Shown: positions 16,970 through 25,766, numbered from the stretch's first letter. The stretch: DNA of 64,000 bases from Candidatus Laterigemmans baculatus (GCF_010367455.1 NZ_WRPR01000005.1:20296-84295); one strand, 5' to 3'. Notes: generated by a model not told the origin, from the sequence alone. Numbers and translations are program-made.

Positions 16970-18292
16970 ATGCGCCACATCAACCTTCAATTGTTCCTGC
17001 GAGCCGCCGCCTCCCGAGTCGCCGGTTCTCTGGCCGTGGGAGCTCTCGCCGCACTCCCGCTGACCCTCTCTCCGGCAGCTTCCGCGAGGGCCCAAGAATC
17101 CGCGGGGGCCCAAGAATCCGCGAGGGCCCCAGAAGCGGGTGCCGAAGCAGCAGCCGAGCCCACGCTCGATGTCGAAGTCGAGCAGGCGGCGTACCGCGAC
17201 GCGATCGGAGCATGGCGGGAGACGATCGGCAAGATGCAGGAGGCCGCCTTGCGGTTTCACAATGGAACTGAAGCCACCGAGGAACAGTATCTCACGCAGT
17301 ACCGCGAGCTGAGCGAGCAGGGGCGGGAAGAGTTCGACCGGGCGGTTCGCGCCGCCACGCGGTTGCTGGCCCACGACCCCCGCAGAGATTCGGAGTACGC
17401 CGAATTCCTCTTCGCCGCGGCCCGCTACCGCTTCGATCGCGACTGGTACGAGCTGACCGGAGAAGCGGCCGAGGCCCTGATCGCTGCCGGCATGACCGAG
17501 AGCGCCGAAGAGCGCCGGCTGCACGAAATCGCGGGAGTCAGCTTCTGGGCGACCAATCGTTTCGAGCGGGCCGCCGAGCATTTGCAGAAAGCGATTGAGA
17601 TCGGATTCATCGATCCCAAACACCGGCAGCTGGTCGACTCGGTGAGCGATTACCAGCAGCGTTGGGAGCGTGAACAGCAGTTTCGCCAGGAAGCTCGTCA
17701 GCGGGACGATCTCCCGCAGGTGCGGATCACGACGTCGCGTGGCGACATGGTCGTCGAACTGTTCGAAGACCAGGCCCCGAACACCGTGGCCAACTTCATC
17801 AGCCTCGTCGAGCAAGGTTTTTATGAGGGGCTCACCTTTCATCAAGTCATCGCCTCGCAGATCGCCATGTCCGGCGATCCGGCGGGCGACGCTTCCGGCA
17901 GCGCCGGCTATCGGATCGCCGACGAAGGGGAGGACGAAGATGCCCGCGATACCTTCCGCGGCTCGCTCGTGATGGCCAAGATCGCCGACCCCCGCTCCAG
18001 GACCGGCCAAACGCTCCCGAATTCGGCCAGCTCCCAGTTCTTCTTCACCTTCATGCCGCTCCCCTGGGTCAACCGCGAACACACCGTCTTCGGCCGCGTG
18101 ATCGATGGAGCGGGAACGCTCGCGGCGCTCACCCGCGTCGATCCGACGGCGAAGAAAGAAGAGGAGGAACACGAGGCCGTGCCCGACCGGATCCTCCGCA
18201 TGGAAGTCCTCCGCAAGCGCCCGCACGACTACCAACCCGAAGTCCTCGAGGGTCCTCCCGCCGCGGCGATCTCGGCCGCCCCGGGCCGCTGA
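16970..18292 (+). CDS. exported cyclophilin-type peptidyl-prolyl isomerase with helical N-terminal domain
   Basis: 440 residues from MRHINLQLFLRAAASR. A signal peptide ends near AASARAQ; then three 18-bp repeat units (AQESAG, AQESAR, APEAGA; 17084-17137), a helical repeat domain (about 55-245, TPR-like: FLFAAARYRFDRDWYELTGEAAEAL, ATNRFERAAEHLQKAIEIG), and a cyclophilin domain (about 250-420) with VELFEDQAPNTVANFISLVE, FYEGLTFHQVIASQIAMSGDP, SSQFFFTF and HTVFGRVIDG. The usual active-site Arg of 'FHRVI' is Gln-less but changed: here FHQVI, so catalysis may be weak. Likely a periplasmic folding helper. Confidence 0.88.
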   Translation: MRHINLQLFLRAAASRVAGSLAVGALAALPLTLSPAASARAQESAGAQESARAPEAGAEAAAEPTLDVEVEQAAYRDAIGAWRETIGKMQEAALRFHNGTEATEEQYLTQYRELSEQGREEFDRAVRAATRLLAHDPRRDSEYAEFLFAAARYRFDRDWYELTGEAAEALIAAGMTESAEERRLHEIAGVSFWATNRFERAAEHLQKAIEIGFIDPKHRQLVDSVSDYQQRWEREQQFRQEARQRDDLPQVRITTSRGDMVVELFEDQAPNTVANFISLVEQGFYEGLTFHQVIASQIAMSGDPAGDASGSAGYRIADEGEDEDARDTFRGSLVMAKIADPRSRTGQTLPNSASSQFFFTFMPLPWVNREHTVFGRVIDGAGTLAALTRVDPTAKKEEEEHEAVPDRILRMEVLRKRPHDYQPEVLEGPPAAAISAAPGR

Positions 18293-18438
18293 GAACGCAA
18301 AAGATTGAACGCCCTTTGTCCAGCGGTTACGCTGGACTATTGCCCCTAAATCCCTCGCCTCCGGTCTCTCGCCCCCCCAGCAACTCCCCGCTATCACCAA
18401 CTCCCCCCACTATCGACTCAATTGCGGAGTTTTTCCCT

Positions 18439-19854
18439 ATGCCCGAATCGAAGCCCAGCCAGAGCGCCGATCGCCAGCCCCCGAGTTGCCAGCCCTTGGG
18501 TCGCCAGCCCGTCGAGCGTCCGTCCGCCGAGGTTCCGACTGCCGGTGGTGCACCGTCGCGGCGCTCGTTCCTGAAAAATGGCGGCATGCTTCTGGCGGGC
18601 GGGGCGGTTGCCGGACAGCTGAGCGTGGCCCGCGGAGCCCACGCCTACGGCAGCGACACGATCAAGATCGGTCTGGTCGGCTGCGGTGGCCGAGGCCGGG
18701 GTGCGGTGATTCAAGCGATGAATTCCCCAGGCGACACGCGCCTGGTGGCCATGGGAGACGTATTTGAAGACCAGATCAGTACCGCCTTCCGCACGATCAA
18801 GAGCGACCACTCCGACAAAATCAGCGACGATGTCGGCCGCTACGTGGGGCTCGAATCGTACAAGGAAGTCATCAATAGCGATGCCGACCTGATCATCCTG
18901 GCGACGTCTCCCGGGTTCCGCCCGCTGCACTTCGAAGCGGCGGTCAACGCGGGCAAGCACGTGTTTATGGAAAAGCCGGTTGCCACCGACGCCCCAGGCG
19001 TCCGCCGCGTCTTGGCCGCGAACGAAATCGCTAAGAAAAAGGGACTGGCCGTCCAGGTCGGGCTCCAGCGGCATCACGAATTGCGCTACCAGGAGACGAT
19101 CCAGCGGCTCCAGGAAGGGGCGATCGGCGATCCCATCATGGCCCGCGTCTACTGGAACGGCGCCGGCGTCTGGATTCGCAACCGCCAGCCGCAACAGACC
19201 GAAACCGAGTACCAGGTCCGCAACTGGTACTACTTCAACTGGCTCTGCGGGGACCACATCAACGAGCAACACATCCATAACCTGGACGTGATCAACTGGT
19301 TGATGCAGGACTACCCGGTCAAAGCCCAAGGGCAAGGGGGCCGTCAGGTCCGGACCGGTCCCGACACCGGCCAGATCTTCGACCACCACATGGTCGAATA
19401 CACTTACGGCAACGGCACGACCATGCTCAGCCAGTGCCGGCACATCAAAGGTTGCTGGAACGAAGTCAGCGAATACGTCCACGGCACCAAAGGCTGGTGC
19501 GACATCTCCGCAGCGAAGATCTACGATCCCAACGGCAAGCTGACTTGGCAGAGCACCGCCGAGGAAGTTCGCGGCAAGGGCTGGCAGCAGGAGCACTACG
19601 ACCTGTTCGCCGCGCTCCGCAAGGGCGAGATCCCCAACGAAGGCGACTACGGTGCCAAGAGCACGATGACCGCCATCATGGGCCGCATGGCGACCTACGG
19701 GGGCAAAATCGTCAAATGGGACGACGCCCTGAACAGCGACTTGGCGTTGGCCGATTTCGACAGCATCACCTCGTTCGACTCGGTCCCCCCGGTGACGCCC
19801 GACGAGGACGGACAGTATCCAATCCCGGTCCCGGGTGAAACGAAAGTCGTCTAA
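18439..19854 (+). CDS. Tat-exported Gfo/Idh/MocA-family oxidoreductase
   Basis: 471 residues from MPESKPSQSADRQ. A Tat signal, SRRSFLKNGGMLLAGGAVAG (about 37-56), precedes the NAD(P)-binding domain IKIGLVGCGGRGRGAV; MEKPVATDAPG carries the family Lys-Pro, and the C-terminal half is the substrate-binding sheet domain with YYFNWLCGDHINEQHIHNLD. Exported members are much expanded in planctomycetes and act on sugars or sugar-derived compounds, but the substrate is unknown. The segment before the twin arginine is a degenerate QPLGRQPVERPSAE repeat. Upstream, 18293-18438 shows no gene. Confidence 0.93.
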   Translation: MPESKPSQSADRQPPSCQPLGRQPVERPSAEVPTAGGAPSRRSFLKNGGMLLAGGAVAGQLSVARGAHAYGSDTIKIGLVGCGGRGRGAVIQAMNSPGDTRLVAMGDVFEDQISTAFRTIKSDHSDKISDDVGRYVGLESYKEVINSDADLIILATSPGFRPLHFEAAVNAGKHVFMEKPVATDAPGVRRVLAANEIAKKKGLAVQVGLQRHHELRYQETIQRLQEGAIGDPIMARVYWNGAGVWIRNRQPQQTETEYQVRNWYYFNWLCGDHINEQHIHNLDVINWLMQDYPVKAQGQGGRQVRTGPDTGQIFDHHMVEYTYGNGTTMLSQCRHIKGCWNEVSEYVHGTKGWCDISAAKIYDPNGKLTWQSTAEEVRGKGWQQEHYDLFAALRKGEIPNEGDYGAKSTMTAIMGRMATYGGKIVKWDDALNSDLALADFDSITSFDSVPPVTPDEDGQYPIPVPGETKVV

Positions 19855-19934
19855 GGCTGGAGCCGCGGAGTCTACGGGCATCGCATTTGCGGCTTTCCCG
19901 CCGGTAGAATAGAGACGCCGGTAAACTAGAGACG

Positions 19935-19962
19935 GGCGATTCACGCCCCCCCGTGAATCGCC
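19935..19962. terminator. GC-rich hairpin before the Pup-like gene
   Basis: GGCGATTCACG, six C, CGTGAATCGCC: perfect 11-bp arms. It lies 80 bases after the oxidoreductase stop and 50 bases before the small gene. No U-run follows, so it may be a terminator for the upstream gene or a leader hairpin of the Pup-like/PafA operon. Confidence 0.55.
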
Positions 19963-20012
19963 TTCCGCTTATCCGGCTCGTCAGCGGCGAGCCATGCATG
20001 GAGCTGCCTTCG

Positions 20013-20207
20013 ATGACCGCACAATCGATTGCCGGAGTTCGTCCCCAAGGTCCCCCCGCCGAGCTGCCCCAGGGCGAACGAGCGGCGCGGACGTTTGCCG
20101 ATCAGCCTCAGCAGCTGCATCGGCTCGCCTCCGAGATTCTCAGCGATGCGACGCACCGCCCGCTGGAGCTGCTCGAGCGGTTTGATACGCAGCAGCAGGG
20201 CGAGTGA
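20013..20207 (+). CDS. candidate Pup-like protein modifier (64 residues, C-terminal Gly-Glu)
   Basis: 64 residues from MTAQSIAGVRPQG, with GGAG nine bases before the ATG; in-frame upstream codons at 19998 (ATG) and 19953 (GTG, inside a hairpin) are less likely. The stop TGA overlaps the GTG of the PafA-family gene (GTGA). Pup of actinobacteria is about 64 residues, disordered at the N-terminus, helical near the C-terminus, and ends Gly-Gly-Gln/Glu, where the terminal Glu is ligated to lysines. This protein has a Pro/Gly/Gln-rich N-terminal half, a helical stretch (LHRLASEIL, LELLERF) and the end QQQGE. The spacing E-x3-R-x3-Q-x2-G-(E/Q) at the end matches Pup. It contains no lysine. The identity is inferred from length, ending and gene pairing. 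Confidence 0.7.
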   Translation: MTAQSIAGVRPQGPPAELPQGERAARTFADQPQQLHRLASEILSDATHRPLELLERFDTQQQGE

Positions 20208-21928
20208 GAGCGAAGCCGGCCCCGATACTCGAGCGTCTGATCGGGCTGGAAACCGAGTACGCCACGCTGCTGCAGTTGCCGCCCGACCAGCAAGTGCCTC
20301 CTTCGCGGCAAGCGGTGTATGCGGCCGTTTGCGAGCAGATCGCCGCTCGGATTCCCATCGCTCGCGGACGTTACGACTCCGACACGATCTTTCTCGCCAA
20401 CGGCGGCGCCTTTTCCATCGAAAGCTCGCCCAACCGGCTCGACCGGCCCGGCGGGTTGATCGAGGGTGCAACGGCCGAATCGTGCTCGCCGGCGCGGGTC
20501 GTGGAAGCCCAGCGAGCCCAGGACCGGATGATCGCCGAAGCGGCGGCCGCCTCCGCGATCCCCGGTGAGCTGCGGATCGTTAAGAACAGCTGCGACGCGT
20601 ACGGCCACATCTATGGGTGCCAAGAGAACTACGCGGCACCGGTCGCCACCGGGCTGCGGCTGGCCCTCTACTGGATGCTGCTGGTGATGATGATGCCCGC
20701 AGCGGTCCTGTACTGGTTCGCGTGCATCATGATCCTCGGAAGCGAGCTGGCGGTGCTGTTCGCAATTCGCTCGCTCGGCCGGCTGCTCGGCTTCGCCGCA
20801 ACGAATCAGGGTTCGGCGGGCGATAGCGTGGCGGGCGACGCAGCCGATGCGAATCAGTTGCCGCTCTCGCTTCTGCGAGTCACTGCGGTGATCCTGCGGG
20901 TGATCAGCCTCCCGGCAGCCGGCATGCTCTACCTGATCGCCCGCTTCGTGGCCTTTCGCGAACAGCGCAAATTCCTGACCGCCTTCCTGGTCTCTCGCGT
21001 GGTGCTCACTGGAGCCGGGCACGTCGATCGCCGCAATCGCTTTCGGCTCTCCAGCAAAGCGCTGGCGATCGACACGGTCACCGGCTTTGGAGGCTATCTC
21101 GGCGAGCGTCCGATCTACGTGTTTCACCACTGGCTCCAGCAGCTCTGCGGTCGGTCGCTGCTCTCGATTCGTTCGCTCGGTGAGATGTTTCGTCAACGCC
21201 AGCGGCTGCAGATCGGTCTCAGCGATTCGAACATCTCCGACACGGCCGAGTACCTCAAGGTCGGCGCGACCGCCCTGGTTTTGGACCTGATCGAAGCTGG
21301 AGGCGGCCGCGATCTGCCTCGCTTGCAGCGTCCCATCCAAGCGCTGCACCGGATCACCTGCGACTGGAACCTCGTCTCCCGCGTCTTGACCAACCGCGGC
21401 GAGCTGTCGGCTCTCGACATCCAGCGGGCCTACCTGCAGGCCTGCATGCGATTCGTCGAGGCCGCTGGCGACGCCGCCCCACGAGAGGCCCATCGGATCC
21501 TCGAGCGGTGGGAAGCGACGCTCGCAGCCCTAGCCGCCTTTCGCTCCTCGGAGATCGACCCGCTGCCAGCCCTCGGCCACGTCGACTGGCTGACTAAGAA
21601 GTGGATGCTCGACCGCCTCGATTGCGAAGGCGTGGAGCAGGCCGCCGCCGCCGAGCGGTGGATGGCCCGCAAAAAGATCGATATCCGCTACCACGAGCTG
21701 TCCGATGACAGCTACTTCGCCCGGCTGCGCGCGGTCGCCCCGCAGCTGAGTTCGGTCGACCCGGCGGGCATCGATCTGGCCCTGCGGATGCCTCCGCTGA
21801 ATTCGCCCGCTCTGCGGCGGGGACAATTGATCCGCGAATTCTCCGGTGGCACCGAGCCGGTTGCCGTCGATTGGTCGCACCTCGTAATCGGCTCGGGCCG
21901 GACGCGGCGGATCGTCGCCTTCGATTAG
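20204..21928 (+). CDS. PafA/Dop-family ligase with membrane insertion
   Basis: 574 residues, GTG start. PafA ligates Pup to target lysines and Dop deamidates or removes it. Family motifs: IGLETEYA (13-20), FLANGGAFSIESS (63-75), KNSCDAYGHIYGCQENY (127-143), FLVSRVVLTGAGHV (261-274), LSDSNISDTAEYLKVGATALVLDLIE (339-364), VDWLTKKWML, and RMPPLNSPALRRGQLI near the end. Between the ENY motif and FLVSR lie about 115 residues with two hydrophobic regions (about 151-187 and 222-251), where ordinary PafA has a short link, so the protein is probably membrane-anchored. The family's Asp nucleophile region ('YVDxGxHPEY') reads FSIESSPN, so the Asp may be replaced by Glu. Whether it acts as ligase or depupylase cannot be decided here. 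Confidence 0.85.
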   Translation: MRAKPAPILERLIGLETEYATLLQLPPDQQVPPSRQAVYAAVCEQIAARIPIARGRYDSDTIFLANGGAFSIESSPNRLDRPGGLIEGATAESCSPARVVEAQRAQDRMIAEAAAASAIPGELRIVKNSCDAYGHIYGCQENYAAPVATGLRLALYWMLLVMMMPAAVLYWFACIMILGSELAVLFAIRSLGRLLGFAATNQGSAGDSVAGDAADANQLPLSLLRVTAVILRVISLPAAGMLYLIARFVAFREQRKFLTAFLVSRVVLTGAGHVDRRNRFRLSSKALAIDTVTGFGGYLGERPIYVFHHWLQQLCGRSLLSIRSLGEMFRQRQRLQIGLSDSNISDTAEYLKVGATALVLDLIEAGGGRDLPRLQRPIQALHRITCDWNLVSRVLTNRGELSALDIQRAYLQACMRFVEAAGDAAPREAHRILERWEATLAALAAFRSSEIDPLPALGHVDWLTKKWMLDRLDCEGVEQAAAAERWMARKKIDIRYHELSDDSYFARLRAVAPQLSSVDPAGIDLALRMPPLNSPALRRGQLIREFSGGTEPVAVDWSHLVIGSGRTRRIVAFD

Positions 21929-21973
21929 CCCCCGCGCGAACGCCGAGCGGGAAGGCGTCAGCTGCCACCCAAT

Positions 21974-22040
21974 CGTTTCACGGCAAGCCGAAGGCGACTG
22001 TTCTCCGGAAACACCGACGCCTTCGGCTCGCCGTTAAACG
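21974..22040. repeat. inverted repeat, family C (degenerate copy)
   Basis: Left arm 21974-22000 and right arm 22014-22040 match the 15951-16016 element with a few mismatches. It follows the PafA-family stop and may terminate that operon. The rest of the gap to 22214 shows no gene. Confidence 0.85.
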
Positions 22041-22214
22041 AATGTTCAAGACACCGGAACACCCCTCCTACGGAAGAACGTTACCACCTACACGAGGAAC
22101 ATTGTTTGCACTCACGCTCTGCCCCTAAGAAAGCGCGCCTCAAGGGAGCGCATTGCGTGGGCCTTCCTCTGCGAATGGGGGGCTTGAGCGGGGGTCGAGT
22201 ATGGGAGGAATTCG

Positions 22215-23051
22215 ATGACCGCAGGGAACCATCCCGCCGCAGGCTCCATCCGCGCCGCAGCTTCCAAGGCCGCCGGCGACGTCGCTCCCACCGTGCTCAA
22301 GCGAGGGGGCAGCGCACTCCAGCTACTGCTCGAAGCCCGCTGCTTCGCCCGCGAACTCGATCGCAGCTTCTGGGATTTTGCTCTCGAAGCCGAGGCCCTG
22401 CGGAGGGGAGGGCTGGTCTGCAACGATCTCCGCTGGCTCGTCTGCAAAGGATTCCTCGAACATGCCACCGAGGTCGCCAGTGACTTTGGCGAGGAACGAC
22501 GCTTTCAAAAAGGATGTGCACTGACGTTCACCGAGACCTCCTGCTTCGTGCTCACCGACGACGGCGTCGCATTCGTCCAGCAGTTTCACGAGCCCAATGG
22601 AGGCGCTTCCGGCTCCCCTCCAGCCCCAGTCTCCTTCGCCCGCACAACGCTTGCCCCGCCTCCCCATCCACCCGCGGCATCCAACGGAAACGGTTTGCGG
22701 CTCACCGATCTAGCTGACGCGCCGAGCGAAACCAGCGGGATGCGGACCGCACCTCCCTGCTGGGATCGCGATCGTCAAGAACTGCGGATGGGAACCCTGG
22801 TCGTGAAACAGTTCAAAGTGCCCGCTCCCAATCAGGAGATGGTGATCGCCGTCTTTCAGGAGGAAGGTTGGCCGCCGCGGATCGATGACCCCCTGCCTCC
22901 ACGGACCGACCTCGACCCCAAACGCCGCTTGCACGATACGATCAACTCCTTGAACCGAAACCAAAAAACGCCCCTGATCCGCTTCCTCGGCGACGGGTCC
23001 GGCCAGGGAGTTCGCTGGGAGCCGACCATCCCCCAATCCGCAGCCGATTAA
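22215..23051 (+). CDS. unknown protein with possible winged-helix C-terminus
   Basis: 278 residues; the start is well supported by GGGAGG nine bases upstream. No family recognised. The N-terminal half (about 25-125) is compact and helical (LEARCFARELDRSFWDFALEAEALRRGGL, then a beta-like ETSCFVLTDDGVAFVQQF). A Pro/Ala-rich linker follows, and the C-terminal 75 residues (LVVKQFKVPAPNQEMVIAVFQEEGW, RRLHDTINSLNRNQKTPLIRF) resemble a winged-helix DNA-binding fold. No signal or membrane segment. It is separated from the PafA gene by an inverted repeat, so a functional link is not implied. Confidence 0.75.
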   Translation: MTAGNHPAAGSIRAAASKAAGDVAPTVLKRGGSALQLLLEARCFARELDRSFWDFALEAEALRRGGLVCNDLRWLVCKGFLEHATEVASDFGEERRFQKGCALTFTETSCFVLTDDGVAFVQQFHEPNGGASGSPPAPVSFARTTLAPPPHPPAASNGNGLRLTDLADAPSETSGMRTAPPCWDRDRQELRMGTLVVKQFKVPAPNQEMVIAVFQEEGWPPRIDDPLPPRTDLDPKRRLHDTINSLNRNQKTPLIRFLGDGSGQGVRWEPTIPQSAAD

Positions 23052-23391
23052 TCGTCACCCATAACTGACATCGGTACACGAGTATATGCGCGAGAACGGA
23101 TGCCGGCGGATTGCCGAAAGACGGGGGAAACCACGCAGCACAGGCGGGGAGCTGAACCACGGATAACACGAATAATTGGCTTGCGGATTCCCCTTTCAGC
23201 GGCGTTCTCCGTGCTATCCGCGGTCCCTCTCCGTTCCGTGCTTTTTCGTGGCATTCCGTGGCCACCATTCGTGATGATTCGTGGTTGTTTCCCCGTCCAG
23301 GTGCACACATCGATTCCGTTTCAGAGTGCGAAGGTTGCTGGGCGGGCGCGACCGACTTGTGCCATTCCGGAGCGCTGGCCAGCTCGCCTGC
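23052..23391. repeat. non-coding stretch with 'CCACGAAT'-type dispersed repeat
   Basis: No credible gene in 340 bases. 23128-23293 is full of short phrases such as CCACGGATAACACGAAT, CGTGCTTTTTCGTGGCATTC and ATTCGTGATGATTCGTGG. This is the known dispersed intergenic repeat type that yields spurious 'NHEW/HEKA' peptides in many environmental genomes. It sits between two convergent stops. Confidence 0.75.
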
Positions 23392-24429
23392 TCACCGCAG
23401 AGCCAGTCGCGTCCGCAGGAGCGAAGCCGTCGTCGCAATTCCGACGTGATAGCGCCGCAGCCGAAACGGTTCATCGGTATCGAGTCGATTGAGGCCCGGA
23501 CGGGTCGTCAGCCCGACCCGAAATCCCGCAGCTCGAACGACGCGAACGGCCTCCGAGTCGACCGCACCGGCGGGGTAGGCGAATACCGGGAGACACGAGC
23601 CGAGTTCACGTTCCAAGTCCGCTTTGGCACCATACACCTCCTCCTCCAGCCGCTCTCGGCCGATGCGATTGAGCAACGGATGAGTCCGCGTATGGGCTCC
23701 GATGGCGACTCCTTCGGCGTGCAATCGCCGCAGCGCATCCCAGCCCAGCGTCGCTGGCTCGTTCGCCCCCTGACGGCTTCTCGGTGGACTGCCTGGGGCG
23801 GCTGCTGAGGCTCGAAGAAGTTGCTCGCAGATCCGGTCCACGCAGGCCATCGCTTCGTCATGGGGCAACGATTTGACGAATGCCCGAAGCCGCTGCGAAG
23901 CTCGCTGGCGACGGCGGGGTGTACTTAGCACCATCCGGCCACACGGCTCAGCGATCACGGTTCCGAAGTCCGCCTCACGGATCGCCCGCGCCAGGCGATC
24001 CCACCAGAAGCCGGCTTCTTGGCGGTCGGGATAGGCGGTCGGCACGAACAGGACCACCGGCAACTGCCGCTCCTGCAGCATCGGCCACGCGAGCTCCTGG
24101 AAGTCGGCGTACGCGTCGTCGAAGGTGATCAACACCGCTCGCGGGGGCAGCAGACGCCGATCGCCAGCCGCCGCGAGCACTTCCTCGATCGAAACCACGC
24201 AGTAGTGCTCCGCCAACACGTCCAGTTGCTCTGCGAACGCGTCGGGAGTGGCGCTAAAGAGTTTGGGATCGCCCGCGTCGTCCCGCTCGGGGCTGCCGAT
24301 CCGATGGTAGGTGAGCACTCGCAACTCGAACGCCGGGAGCGTCTCGCGTCGCTCCAATCTTCCCACGCAATGCCTCGCCAGCGAGCTGCCAGCGATTCTG
24401 GCACAGGCGAGCTTTGCAACCTGCCTCAT
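23392..24429 (-). CDS. polysaccharide deacetylase (NodB-homology)
   Basis: 345 residues; the ATG at 24429 overlaps the upstream ATP-grasp stop (ATGA), whereas the longest frame starts at 24732 without similarity. CE4 motifs: LTYHRIG, ITFDDAYADF with the catalytic and metal-binding Asp pair, GAHTRTHPLL with the two metal-binding His, and VFAYPAGA. It would remove N- or O-acetyl groups from the locus polysaccharide. No signal peptide is obvious. Last gene of the minus-strand exopolysaccharide locus. Confidence 0.9.
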   Translation of the reverse strand: MRQVAKLACARIAGSSLARHCVGRLERRETLPAFELRVLTYHRIGSPERDDAGDPKLFSATPDAFAEQLDVLAEHYCVVSIEEVLAAAGDRRLLPPRAVLITFDDAYADFQELAWPMLQERQLPVVLFVPTAYPDRQEAGFWWDRLARAIREADFGTVIAEPCGRMVLSTPRRRQRASQRLRAFVKSLPHDEAMACVDRICEQLLRASAAAPGSPPRSRQGANEPATLGWDALRRLHAEGVAIGAHTRTHPLLNRIGRERLEEEVYGAKADLERELGSCLPVFAYPAGAVDSEAVRVVRAAGFRVGLTTRPGLNRLDTDEPFRLRRYHVGIATTASLLRTRLALR

Positions 24430-25754
24430 CGCTCGCCTCTTGCCCCGGCGGCGATGATCGGGACCTCCGCCGGCTCGGATTGCGGGGGCAACCCTCTCGC
24501 GCCCCGCGGCGGCACCTCCCCCCTCAGCTTGGGGCGGTTCTCGGAGCGGCTGCGGCGCAGACTCTTTCCCACCAGGCTCCACCAGTCGGCACAAAATGGG
24601 AGCGGATCGGTCCAAGAGAAGACGGCGGTGGCCTTCCTGCCGGCGAGCGATCGCAACCATTCGCTCAACCCAAGTTCCCCCTGCCGCCAATAATAAAAAG
24701 CCGAGCGCAGGTCCTGCCGCCAGTAGATCCACTTGGCATTTCCATCCGTCTGCTCTCGGGCCGCCGGCAACGGAAGCCCCACCAGATCGCAGTACATCGT
24801 GTACAACAATTCCACGCCCCCTGCTTCCGCGATCGCCGATCGACCGGTCGGGCGACCGATGTTCGGCTCAATGATCCACTGCTGACCACTGCGGGGATCT
24901 CGCTTCATCTCCAGGTAGCCGAGCCCGCGGTAGTCGACGGCGCGAAAGAGCCGCGTCGCTACCTCCCGAAGCTCATCGTTTCGACACGCCTCCCCCAGAC
25001 AGCTCGTGCCGGTGCGAGGGGGCCATTGCCGGAGCTTGCGAGCCGTAAAGACCGCTTGCGGTTGCCCCTGCCGGTCGAAGTAACAATTGCACGAATAGAG
25101 ATCGGCATCACTCCCTTCAATCCATTCTTGGACCATCAAGATCTCGGCCCAAGCGGAACATCGATCGTACAGTTCGAGCAGCTCCGAGCGGCATGCAACC
25201 CGAAAAGCTTTGACTTTCGTCGCCTCTTCCCAGCGCGGCGTTTTCCGCGGAGGTTTGAGGATGCAGGGAAAGCCCATCTCGGAGGCAGCCTGCTCTGCGT
25301 CTTTGCGAGAGGCGAGAAAAAGGGTTCGTGGAATCGGCAGATCATGAGCCATCGCGAACTCGCAAAAGGCCTTTTTGTCGAGCATCATTTCCACGACGCT
25401 CGCAGAGGGAAGGGCGATGCGAAAGTGTTTCTGCAGCCGCTCGCGCGACCGGGAGATCCACAGCACGCTGCTGTCGGTACAGGGAACGAGCACCGCTCGC
25501 CCTCTTCCGGCAGCTTCCAACTCATGACCAATTTGTTCAAGCGCATCGACCAGCCGTTCGCTATGGGTGGAGGCGAAAAGCTTTCGCTCACAGAGCCGCG
25601 TGCGACACGCAAAATGGCGAGCGACTTCTGCGACTCCGATGACCGGCACCCCGCGATGTGCGAGAACCCGCGTCGTCTGCAAACCCGTGATGCAATCGAG
25701 CCCGACGACCACCGCGGGGACCGCTTCCGCAGACTCTCGATGCGACGTGTGCAT
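24426..25754 (-). CDS. ATP-grasp carboxylate-amine ligase-like enzyme
   Basis: 442 residues. Carbamoyl-phosphate-synthase-like ATP-grasp fold: AVVVGLDCITGLQTTRVLAHRGVPVIGV (pre-ATP-grasp domain), DKKAFCEFAMAHDLPIPRTLFL, FPCILKPPRK (ATP lysine), MVQEWIEGSDADLYS and EMKRDPRSGQQWIIEPNIGRPTGRS (Mg/ATP site). Such enzymes join a carboxylate to an amine through an acyl phosphate. In exopolysaccharide loci they may attach amino acids to sugars. Next to PEP phosphomutase it might instead act on a phosphonate product. The C-terminal 40 residues are Arg/Pro/Ser-rich. Substrate unknown. Confidence 0.85.
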   Translation of the reverse strand: MHTSHRESAEAVPAVVVGLDCITGLQTTRVLAHRGVPVIGVAEVARHFACRTRLCERKLFASTHSERLVDALEQIGHELEAAGRGRAVLVPCTDSSVLWISRSRERLQKHFRIALPSASVVEMMLDKKAFCEFAMAHDLPIPRTLFLASRKDAEQAASEMGFPCILKPPRKTPRWEEATKVKAFRVACRSELLELYDRCSAWAEILMVQEWIEGSDADLYSCNCYFDRQGQPQAVFTARKLRQWPPRTGTSCLGEACRNDELREVATRLFRAVDYRGLGYLEMKRDPRSGQQWIIEPNIGRPTGRSAIAEAGGVELLYTMYCDLVGLPLPAAREQTDGNAKWIYWRQDLRSAFYYWRQGELGLSEWLRSLAGRKATAVFSWTDPLPFCADWWSLVGKSLRRSRSENRPKLRGEVPPRGARGLPPQSEPAEVPIIAAGARGER

Positions 25755-25766
25755 AGCTGCTCCAAT

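Noticed and set aside
19887..19910. Promoter TTGCGG ... TAGAAT before the Pup-like gene
   Set aside because: Spacer is only about 12 bases, too short for a normal sigma-70 promoter.
19953..20207. Longer 84-codon version of the Pup-like gene
   Set aside because: Its GTG lies inside a hairpin with no ribosome binding site; ATG 20013 has GGAG at good spacing and gives the Pup-like length of 64.
23048..23310. Short ORFs in the CCACGAAT-type repeat
   Set aside because: Known spurious peptide pattern from a non-coding repeat; no ribosome binding site or conservation signal visible.
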